From the NCBI GenBank assembly GCA_002423495.1, contig DIWN01000036.1, positions 1 to 24,637 of the forward strand: a stretch of DNA of 24,637 bases. Reading direction: 5' to 3'. The notes below the pieces were generated by a model that saw only the letters and a list, made by a program, of their open reading frames with translations, was not told the DNA's origin and searched no databases. The stretch is from Anaerolineaceae bacterium UBA6105 (GTDB lineage Bacteria > Chloroflexota > Anaerolineae > Anaerolineales > Anaerolineaceae). The translations under genes and the position numbers were made by a program. Below are positions 1 to 5,628 of this stretch, in pieces (position 1 is the stretch's first letter; each line of letters starts with the position of its first letter).

Positions 1-2
1 GC

Positions 3-338
3 GATGTGTTCATCTACACCGAAAATATGGTCGAGCGCGAACGCGAAAAGAAAAAGAGTGCCGCGCGTCAACAGACAAGCACCAAGCTTTCTGAAGCTGA
101 AGCCAAGCTGATCGACAACATCAACCAGGCGATCGAATTGGTCGGCACGGATGATGACGGTTGGTGCAAGCTCTCCGAAGTCGGCACAGCCCTGCGGCGC
201 ATTGACCCTGGCTTCGACCCACGTACCTATGGCGCAAGACAGCTCGCCACCCTGGTGCGCGCCAGAAAAGCTTACTTTGATATCAAAAAGCAAACCGGGA
301 AATCCATCATCCTGATCCGTTCAAAAGAAGAAGATTAG
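3..338 (+). CDS. NYN-domain/LOTUS (OST-HTH) protein, C-terminal part
   Basis: The reading frame is open from the window edge, so the start and most of the N-terminal domain are missing; about 111 residues remain. The first residues (DVFIYTENMVERE) resemble the end of a NYN (LabA/DUF88, PIN-like nuclease) domain. After a Lys/Arg-rich linker, the last ~70 residues read like an OST-HTH/LOTUS domain: the GWCKLSEVGTALRRIDPGFD stretch, followed by RTYG and ARQLATLVRA, matches the usual GW-LSE-G--LR--DP-FD--TYG pattern. NYN-LOTUS proteins are thought to act on RNA, with LOTUS binding RNA or partner proteins. The exact substrate cannot be read from sequence. A GTG at 6 is in frame but is unlikely to be the true start. 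A strong terminator follows directly. Confidence 0.75.
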   Translation, partial: DVFIYTENMVEREREKKKSAARQQTSTKLSEAEAKLIDNINQAIELVGTDDDGWCKLSEVGTALRRIDPGFDPRTYGARQLATLVRARKAYFDIKKQTGKSIILIRSKEED

Positions 339-339
339 C

Positions 340-370
340 AAAAAAGTCACCGCAAGGTGGCTTTTTCTTT
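340..370 (+). terminator. Rho-independent terminator of the NYN/LOTUS gene
   Basis: An A-run leads into the stem AGTCACC, a GCAA tetraloop and GGTGGCT (one G-U pair), followed by TTTTTCTTT. It begins two bases after the stop codon, so transcription of the partial gene should end here. Confidence 0.8.
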
Positions 371-406
371 GGTTCGTGTTTCTGTTCATGAAGTATTGAT
401 GGAAAT

Positions 407-437
407 CTGTCAAAATATGGCATCCCAGGGCTATAAT
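407..437 (+). promoter_or_regulatory. Candidate promoter for the DUF2804 gene
   Basis: A perfect TATAAT lies at 432-437. The best -35 is CTGTCA at 407-412, with a long 19-base spacer. The predicted transcript would start near 444, about 20 bases before the ATG at 464, and carries the ribosome site AAAGGAAAG (452-460). Confidence 0.5.
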
Positions 438-463
438 TCCATTGCGAACAGAAAGGAAAGATC

Positions 464-1483
464 ATGCTCCAGGAAAAAGAACTCACCCAAGCTGTGGACC
501 TTTGTCTGCCAAATGGACGGCTGAACCTGCTGGCGATTGGTTGGTCGCTCCAACCTCTGCAGAATTGCCGCCTCTATGGGCATCCACTGCGGAAAAAACG
601 CTGGAACTACTGGTGCATTACCAGCCCAACGCATTTGTTCTCGGTGACTTTGAGCGATGTGGATTATGCCGGTTTGCCATTTGTTTACTTTCTTGATTTT
701 GCCACAGGCGAATTCATCGAGAAAACCATCATCACCCCACTCGGCAAGGATGTAGTGCTTGGGGACAGAGTGCCTGATGACGCCAACTATGTTGGAAAAG
801 GCTGCCGGATCAGCATGCGCCATGAATCAGATGGAGTGCAAATGCTGGTGGAAGTTGCTGATTTTGGGGGCAAGAGGCTTCAAGCTGAGTTCCAAATTGT
901 GGAACCTGAAAATCATGAGAGCCTGAATGTGGTGGTGCCGTGGAGCGAGAAACTGTTCCAGTTCACGGCTAAGAACAACACCTTACCAACCGAAGGCAAG
1001 GTGAACCTGGATGGGAACCTGATCGCCTTTCATGCAAAGAACAGTTTCGCCACGCTGGATTTTGGGCGCGGCGTCTGGCCATATAAAGGCTTTTGGAATT
1101 GGGCAAGCTTCTCCACGCGTCTGTCCGATGGGCGCACCCTCGGCACGAATTTTGGGGCGGGGTGGACTGACAACACTGGCTCCACCGAGAACGCCCTCTG
1201 CGTCGATGGACATCTGATCAAGCTCAGCGAGGATGTAACCTTCACGTATTCAACCCAGGATTTCAAAGCTCCCTGGAAGATCCAGACCGCGGAAACCACG
1301 CGCGTGGATTTGACCTTTACTCCGTTTTTTGAACGTATCGCCAAAACCGACATGGCGATCATCCTCTCAGAAGTTCATCAAATGATCGGGCATTTTGACG
1401 GAATGATCATTGGGGAGGGTGGTGAAAAGATCCAGGTCAGCAAGGCTGTTGGTTGGGCGGAAGACCACCACTCACGCTGGTAA
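464..1483 (+). CDS. DUF2804 family protein
   Basis: This 339-residue protein matches DUF2804 from end to end as far as I can recall the family. Recognisable blocks are KKRWNYWCITSP near residue 45, the LSDVDYAGLPFVYFLDF block near 65, a WPYKGFWNWASFS stretch near 203, a G--LG-NFGAGWTDNTGSTENA stretch and the closing GWAEDHHSRW. No signal peptide or membrane segment is visible, so it is probably cytosolic. The biochemical role of DUF2804 is not established; the fold is probably beta-rich, like lipocalin or hydroxyneurosporene synthase-type proteins, but that part is inference. The start is supported by AAAGGAAAG just upstream and a TATAAT box. The gene is monocistronic, with terminators on both sides. 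Confidence 0.85.
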   Translation: MLQEKELTQAVDLCLPNGRLNLLAIGWSLQPLQNCRLYGHPLRKKRWNYWCITSPTHLFSVTLSDVDYAGLPFVYFLDFATGEFIEKTIITPLGKDVVLGDRVPDDANYVGKGCRISMRHESDGVQMLVEVADFGGKRLQAEFQIVEPENHESLNVVVPWSEKLFQFTAKNNTLPTEGKVNLDGNLIAFHAKNSFATLDFGRGVWPYKGFWNWASFSTRLSDGRTLGTNFGAGWTDNTGSTENALCVDGHLIKLSEDVTFTYSTQDFKAPWKIQTAETTRVDLTFTPFFERIAKTDMAIILSEVHQMIGHFDGMIIGEGGEKIQVSKAVGWAEDHHSRW

Positions 1484-1512
1484 ACAGCAATAATGTGTAC
1501 TTTTATGAGAAG

Positions 1513-1540
1513 AAAAAAACCGCCGGAAGGCGGTTTTTTT
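1513..1540. terminator. Bidirectional terminator between DUF2804 gene and tRNA-Ser genes
   Basis: Seven A, CCGCC, a GGAA loop, GGCGG, then seven T. Because A and T runs flank the stem symmetrically, the same hairpin can end the DUF2804 transcript on the plus strand and the tRNA-Ser transcript on the minus strand. Confidence 0.9.
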
Positions 1541-1546
1541 ATCAAG

Positions 1547-1635
1547 CGGGGAGGCAGGGATTCGAACCCTGGGTCGAATTTTACTCCGACAACCACTTAG
1601 CAGGCGGCCCCAATCGTCCACTCTGGCACCTCCCC
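1547..1635 (-). tRNA. tRNA-Ser (anticodon GCU)
   Basis: On the minus strand the acceptor arms GGGGAGG and CCTCCCC pair fully. The anticodon stem GCCGC/GTGGT (two G-U pairs) carries the loop CTGCTAA, giving anticodon GCU for AGC/AGU serine codons. A long variable arm (GTCGGA/TTCGAC) is the class II serine signature, and the T arm is CAGGG-TTCGAAT-CCCTG. The discriminator is G, as expected for serine. The 3' CCA is not encoded: the bases after the discriminator are CT. It lies downstream of the UGA tRNA in the same unit. Confidence 0.93.
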
Positions 1636-1654
1636 ATGTTTAGGTTGTTAAGCC

Positions 1655-1742
1655 TGGCGGAGGAAGTGGGATTCGAACCCACGATAGGTTTCCCTATACC
1701 TGTTTTCAAGACAGGCGCCTTGAACCGCTCGGCCATCCCTCC
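1655..1742 (-). tRNA. tRNA-Ser (anticodon UGA), CCA encoded
   Basis: On the minus strand GGAGGGA pairs with TTCCTCC (one G-U). The D arm is GCCGAGCGGTTCAAGGC, and the anticodon stem CCTGT/ACAGG holds the loop CTTGAAA, giving anticodon UGA for UCN serine codons. The long variable arm TATAGGGAAACCTATC confirms class II, and the T arm is GTGGG-TTCGAAT-CCCAC. The discriminator G (1658) is followed by an encoded CCA (1655-1657), unlike the neighbouring tRNA-Ser. It is the first gene of the pair. Confidence 0.95.
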
Positions 1743-1753
1743 ATAGACGAAAC

Positions 1754-1782
1754 ATTCTAACACGAAAGAGGTCCGAATTCAA
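1754..1782 (-). promoter_or_regulatory. Promoter of the tRNA-Ser pair
   Basis: Reading the minus strand, TTGAAT (1777-1782) is followed after 17 bases by TAGAAT (1754-1759). Transcription would start about 5 bases before the mature 5' end of tRNA-Ser(UGA), a normal arrangement for a stable-RNA promoter. Confidence 0.7.
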
Positions 1783-1838
1783 GCCGGATTTGTTGACCCA
1801 GGCACCTGTTAAACTCCGAAACAGGAAGAAATTTCAGA

Positions 1839-3641
1839 TCAATTTTTTGAGCTGGTCACGCGGTTGGGGCTGTTAAACCGGTAGGAAAGCCGACCAAAAT
1901 GGAGGATATCTCCATGGTGGATTTCGACGCCCTTTGTGTCAACAGCCTCAAAATTGACACAAGTACCCGCAATGGTGTGAAAGTCCGTCAGTCGGGTGCT
2001 GCCATCGGGAAAAGCGTGAATTTCGGCGTGCAGGGCTTCCAGCGCGTCATCATTGAGAACCAAATTTGCCAGCTGTGGATCTTTGCCGATGAGGGTGACT
2101 TCCCTGACGAGCAAGAGCGGCTTTTCAGCGCTAGGGGTGTTGTCGCGGTCGAGTCTGATGAGGCTGCCATAGGTCTTCACAGGCACGTAACTTTCCGGCG
2201 CAACCCGCGGGGTCGGTGCCGCAGCAGGCTCAGCCGCAGCGGGTTTGGCCGTTTTTTTCTTCAACCGGGTGGGCAGGATGATCACAGCCAGCAAACCAAG
2301 GGCGGCCAAACCGAGACCCAGCCAGAGCCACAGACTGCTTGCCAGTGATTTGGGTTCATCTGCTTTTATGTCCACCCATGTCAATTCGATGTACTTCATT
2401 TCGCTGCGTGTTTCAAAGCCAAGATCATCTTCGAGCCTGAGCTGCAGACTGAGTTTGTTTTGATCCCGAAATGGGCTGAGATCGAGCAAAAAGTCGCCAA
2501 ACGGCGGTTCCTGACGCTCTTGAATGAGGCTGCCGTTAGCATACAAGCTGCTGTTGAGGATCTCACGCGGGAAACCATCCGGGAATTCAATTGCTGCCTG
2601 GATGGGCAATTCTGCCGGCTCAATCCGTTCATCGCTTTGAATGGTCACGCTCAGCTGATCTGGCAGATTGCTAAATTTCATGCTGGTAGGCAGGATTTCC
2701 AGCGCGACATTCTTTACAGCGGAAGTCAACACTGCTCCTTTGGATGGTGAGAGGCGCAGGCTGATCTGCTGTGTGCTGCCGGAGCGGATCTCAGATTCCC
2801 AGGTGACGGTATAGCGATAACCTTTCCCTTTGAGATATTCACGCGGGTTAGTGGGGATCTGGCTGCCGCTCAGGATGGTCAGGCTGCCGCCCCAGGTCGC
2901 ACAGACCGCCTGCAAATCCGTCTCGTAAGCTGAGCCAATCACAACCGCGGCAGTAGTCATCCATACATGCACCTGAATGCCGGCCTCACCAGCCCGCTGT
3001 ATCAGGGCGGTCAGCTCAGGAATTTGGTCAGGTTCGACATAGGGGGTCATATAGACCAGCACGGTTTCCTTGGAGGGGGTATTGCTGGTGAGGAGTCTGA
3101 TCGCGTCTTCGAAGCTTTGCAAAGAACTGGTCATCTGCCTTTGGTTTTCCTTGTAGCCCTCCAGGGCATTTTTCCACTCGGTGTAGTTCGCGAGCTGATC
3201 GTAGTGGATGTCCGGATTGATGAACAGGCTGTAGACATCGCCAGTGATGGGTGTCAGGTCAGAGCCCAGCTCGCGCATGGCAGTCAGCATGCGGTTGTAG
3301 TTGTTGTTGCCGTTGGGATAATTTAATACCAATGTGCGTTCGGGATTGATCACCAGCCCAAAATGCACACCAACGTATTCACTGGTAAGCGAATCCACGG
3401 CGATTTGTTGATCATTTTCGATTACCTTCACCTGGTTGGCTGAGAGAGAGGTGTTTTCCCCCAACCCACCCGGGATTTTGAAGCTCAAAGTCATTTTTGG
3501 AAACTCACGCGTTTCCAGTTCCTCGATCACAACCCTGGCCGGGATCTCCTGACCCACAACTGGCGAGGTCGCTTGGAATATTATGCCGGCGACCAGGCAG
3601 AGTATCAACAAAATAGTCCTGAGAGGAACTTTTTTCATCAT
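1839..3641 (-). CDS. Membrane protein with VWA-like ectodomain and degenerate FHA domain
   Basis: From the chosen ATG (3641) the protein has 600 residues. Residues 1-30 look like a signal or anchor sequence (MMKKVPLRTILLILCLVAGI). Residues ~90-270 look like a von Willebrand A-type fold, but the metal-site DxSxS is replaced by the stretch FGLVINPER. A beta-rich part follows to ~430, one clear membrane helix lies at ~437-457 with a KKK stop-transfer, then an Ala/Pro-rich linker and a C-terminal FHA-like domain at ~507-589. In the FHA part the phosphothreonine contacts appear lost (GK for GR; LEALH where VSRRH is usual; IAGT where SNGT is usual). The frame stays open to a GTG at 3698, but that sits only a few bases after the predicted transcription start and lacks a ribosome site, while the ATG pair at 3641/3638 opens the hydrophobic signal. 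Function unknown; probably envelope signalling or scaffolding. Confidence 0.7.
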   Translation of the reverse strand: MMKKVPLRTILLILCLVAGIIFQATSPVVGQEIPARVVIEELETREFPKMTLSFKIPGGLGENTSLSANQVKVIENDQQIAVDSLTSEYVGVHFGLVINPERTLVLNYPNGNNNYNRMLTAMRELGSDLTPITGDVYSLFINPDIHYDQLANYTEWKNALEGYKENQRQMTSSLQSFEDAIRLLTSNTPSKETVLVYMTPYVEPDQIPELTALIQRAGEAGIQVHVWMTTAAVVIGSAYETDLQAVCATWGGSLTILSGSQIPTNPREYLKGKGYRYTVTWESEIRSGSTQQISLRLSPSKGAVLTSAVKNVALEILPTSMKFSNLPDQLSVTIQSDERIEPAELPIQAAIEFPDGFPREILNSSLYANGSLIQERQEPPFGDFLLDLSPFRDQNKLSLQLRLEDDLGFETRSEMKYIELTWVDIKADEPKSLASSLWLWLGLGLAALGLLAVIILPTRLKKKTAKPAAAEPAAAPTPRVAPESYVPVKTYGSLIRLDRDNTPSAEKPLLLVREVTLIGKDPQLANLVLNDDALEALHAEIHAFPDGSTRLTDFHTIAGTCVNFEAVDTKGVEIHHGDILHFGRLSYRFNSPNRVTSSKN

Positions 3642-3710
3642 AGTTGCAATTGTCCGAATTTGACCAGTTGATTTCGTCGACAGTAAAGAAAATCGCACAA
3701 AATGTATCTT

Positions 3711-3739
3711 ATTAGATAGATTTTACCCGAGTCTGGCAA
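3711..3739 (-). promoter_or_regulatory. Promoter of the VWA/FHA membrane protein gene
   Basis: On the minus strand TTGCCA (3734-3739) and TCTAAT (3711-3716) are separated by 17 bases, each with one mismatch to consensus. A start near 3704 gives a leader of about 60 bases to the ATG at 3641. This is one reason to reject the GTG at 3698 as start. Confidence 0.6.
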
Positions 3740-3759
3740 ACCTGTTGTTAAAATTGTGT

Positions 3760-4584
3760 TTAAATCAAACCAAAATGCTTAAAAGCATTGAAAATTCCGT
3801 CGTCTGTCACATCGCTTGTGACATAGTCGGCAACGGCTTTAAGCTCATCCACCGCATTGCCCATCGCGATACCGGTCTGGCAGTACTGCAGGATTTCGAT
3901 ATCATTGAAGGAATCCCCAAACGCGAAAGTATCCTCGCGTTCGAGACCGAGTGACTCAAGCAACACGGAGACTGCTGAAGCTTTAGTCAGGTTCTTCTGG
4001 GTGAAATCACCAAAATCCCTGCCTTTTCCAAAGATATTCCATATGCCAACCCGAAAATACTCACCAAACTCTTTTTCTAATTCAGCTTTGTTGAGGGCAG
4101 GGGGCATGACAAAACTGACCTTGTTGACATCCAGGTGGTAGCTTTGGTGGTTAAAAGTTAACCCGGGAAATAGCGTCTGCAAATTTTTCGTGGCTACCTC
4201 CTGTGAGATGCCAAACGAGCGGGCGGTTTCACTCAGAAAATAGCGATTGCCGTAAAGCCCGCTGTTGCTTTCTTCGTAGAAACCAATCTTTCGGTCTTCA
4301 AGATAGCTGTATACCCGGCTGATCTGCGCTTCGGGGATAGCGCTTTCGAAAACAATCTTTCCTCCAAATTCGGCATAGGCGCCTTCGCCCGCGATGATGC
4401 CGTCAAATCCAAGGTTGAGCAGCCAGGGATAGATGGAGGGCTTGCTGCGTCCTGAGGAGATCAGGATTTTGTGCCCACGAACCTGCGCGAGTTTGAGCGC
4501 TTCCCTGGCGGAGTAGGGTAGTTGTTGCGTATAGTCGATAAGCGTGCCGTCAATGTCGAGGAAGATTATCTTTTCTGAGCTCAT
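3760..4584 (-). CDS. Cof-type HAD superfamily hydrolase
   Basis: This 274-residue protein is a soluble phosphatase-like HAD enzyme with a C2-type (Cof) cap. Motif I is FLDIDGT with the nucleophile and acid at D10 and D12; motif II is LISSGR (41-46); motif III Lys is likely K201 in the NLTKASAV stretch; motif IV is GDSFND (223-228). The cap spans roughly 80-190. Cof-type enzymes remove phosphate from sugar phosphates, nucleotides or pyridoxal phosphate. The substrate here cannot be assigned. The start at 4584 has GAAGGG five bases upstream. It appears monocistronic: a promoter for the next minus-strand gene lies just downstream, and I see no clear terminator between them. Confidence 0.88.
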   Translation of the reverse strand: MSSEKIIFLDIDGTLIDYTQQLPYSAREALKLAQVRGHKILISSGRSKPSIYPWLLNLGFDGIIAGEGAYAEFGGKIVFESAIPEAQISRVYSYLEDRKIGFYEESNSGLYGNRYFLSETARSFGISQEVATKNLQTLFPGLTFNHQSYHLDVNKVSFVMPPALNKAELEKEFGEYFRVGIWNIFGKGRDFGDFTQKNLTKASAVSVLLESLGLEREDTFAFGDSFNDIEILQYCQTGIAMGNAVDELKAVADYVTSDVTDDGIFNAFKHFGLI

Positions 4585-4697
4585 TTTTACCCTTCAAGCG
4601 TCGATGATAACACAAACAATCCAGAAACGGCATTTATGAGTCGTAACAGCAGCCTCAAATACACGCGGCTGAGACTAAAGGAAAGAAGAGTCAAATG

Positions 4698-4997
4698 TCA
4701 GGGCGTGTCTTGTTTGAATAGCACATCCGCAAAAGCAGCATCCTTTTCCATGACGTGCCGGGCGTAAGAGCAGGTGGGGAGGATCTTAACGCCTTCAGCG
4801 CGTGCTGTATCTGCCAGCTTGTCCACGAGCTTGCGGGCGATGCTGTATCCGCGATGTTCCGGGTGTACGAGTGTGTGGCTGGCATTCCAATAATTATCAG
4901 TTACTTTGTACCGGATTTCACCGACTTCCTGACCATAATTCGTGGTGGCAACGATGCGTTTGGCATCGGGTTCGTGAGCGTATTGGATCTCTGTCAT
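4698..4997 (-). CDS. Small GNAT-type N-acetyltransferase (NATD1/YjdJ-like)
   Basis: The 99-residue length and the order of motifs fit the single-domain mini-GNAT family (PF14542 type). The stretch TLVHPEHRGYSIARKLVDKL near residues 42-61 is the acetyl-CoA loop and following helix, and VKILPTCSYARHVME near 70-84 is the family's conserved P-CSY block. The usual RGKGIA is RGYSIA here, a small change in the pyrophosphate-binding loop. Acceptor substrate unknown. GGGGG lies four bases before the ATG and serves as the ribosome site. It is transcribed away from the copper operon; about 150 bases separate the two genes. Confidence 0.8.
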   Translation of the reverse strand: MTEIQYAHEPDAKRIVATTNYGQEVGEIRYKVTDNYWNASHTLVHPEHRGYSIARKLVDKLADTARAEGVKILPTCSYARHVMEKDAAFADVLFKQDTP

Positions 4998-5094
4998 TAT
5001 TCCCCCATTTTTTCTTTAGTGTAATCCGGCTGGTGAGTGAAACAAAATTCCAGCTTGTGCAAGGTGCCACAGGGGTTGTACGAAGGTTTGCGCC

Positions 5095-5123
5095 ATTACG
5101 TTTACAGTTGTAAACTTTAGAAT
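5095..5123 (+). promoter_or_regulatory. Promoter of copY-copA
   Basis: A TAGAAT -10 box lies at 5118-5123. The -35 (ATTACG, 5095-5100, 17-base spacing) is poor. The cop-box palindrome fills the space between them, so a bound repressor would block RNA polymerase directly. Confidence 0.5.
5100..5115. promoter_or_regulatory. CopY operator (cop box)
   Basis: GTTTACAGTTGTAAAC has perfect 7-bp arms around a 2-base centre and contains the cop-box consensus TACANNTGTA at 5103-5112. It lies 30 bases upstream of the copY start. This is the established target of CopY-type repressors and matches the adjacent gene. Confidence 0.85.
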
Positions 5124-5145
5124 AATGGAACGAAAGGAACAGATA

Positions 5146-5628
5146 ATGCCCGAAACTCTCAATATCAGCGACGCGGAATGGGAAGTGATGCGGGTGGTAT
5201 GGGCGAGTGGTGAATCCACCAGCCAGGAAATCACCCGGGTTCTGAACGGAAAACGCGGCTGGAGTCAGTCGACAGTCAAGACACTGATTGGAAGGCTGAC
5301 CAGCAAGAACTACCTGCATGCCCGTAAGGAATCCCGTCACTTCATCTACACGACCCATCTTGACGAACCCGAGAGCTTGAAACTTGAGCTTGAGGGCTTG
5401 CTCGGCCGCATCTGCAGCCGGAAGATACCCAATCTGCTGGCTTACTTGGTTGAGAAAACTCCGATGATCGCCCAGGATCGGGCGATGCTTGAGGAAGTCC
5501 TGCAAAACAAACAGGTAGTCGCGGAAGTTCCTTGCGATTGCTATCCCGGGCAGTGCACCTGCCATTTGCATGCCAGCGGCACAATCCTTTCCGATCAATC
5601 CCACGAGGAGATAACCCATGAAAACTAA
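5146..5628 (+). CDS. copY: CopY/BlaI-family copper-responsive repressor
   Basis: The 160-residue protein has an N-terminal winged helix of the BlaI/MecI/CopY type (ISDAEWEVMRVVWASGESTS at 7-26, recognition helix around WSQSTVKTLIGRL at 39-51). Near the C-terminus lies C130-x-C132-x4-C137-x-C139, the CxCx4CxC hook that in CopY binds zinc in the DNA-binding form and Cu(I) in the released form. The start at 5146 is chosen over the in-frame ATG at 5125 because AAAGGA (5133-5138) sits seven bases before it and the family begins at this point. The gene overlaps copA by 11 bases. It should repress its own operon through the cop box. Confidence 0.93.
   Translation: MPETLNISDAEWEVMRVVWASGESTSQEITRVLNGKRGWSQSTVKTLIGRLTSKNYLHARKESRHFIYTTHLDEPESLKLELEGLLGRICSRKIPNLLAYLVEKTPMIAQDRAMLEEVLQNKQVVAEVPCDCYPGQCTCHLHASGTILSDQSHEEITHEN

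Noticed and set aside
1453..1746. 97-residue open frame on the plus strand
   Set aside because: It lies across both tRNA-Ser genes and the terminator; the apparent protein is translated antisense tRNA sequence.
3642..3698. GTG start at 3698 for the VWA/FHA protein
   Set aside because: It lies just after the predicted transcription start without a ribosome site, and the extra 19 residues would bury the signal sequence.
4622..4697. Hairpin CAGCC/GGCTG between the GNAT and HAD genes
   Set aside because: Five base pairs with a 12-base loop and no T-run is too weak to call.
5125..5145. Upstream ATG for copY
   Set aside because: The ribosome site AAAGGA lies downstream of this ATG and is correctly spaced for the ATG at 5146.
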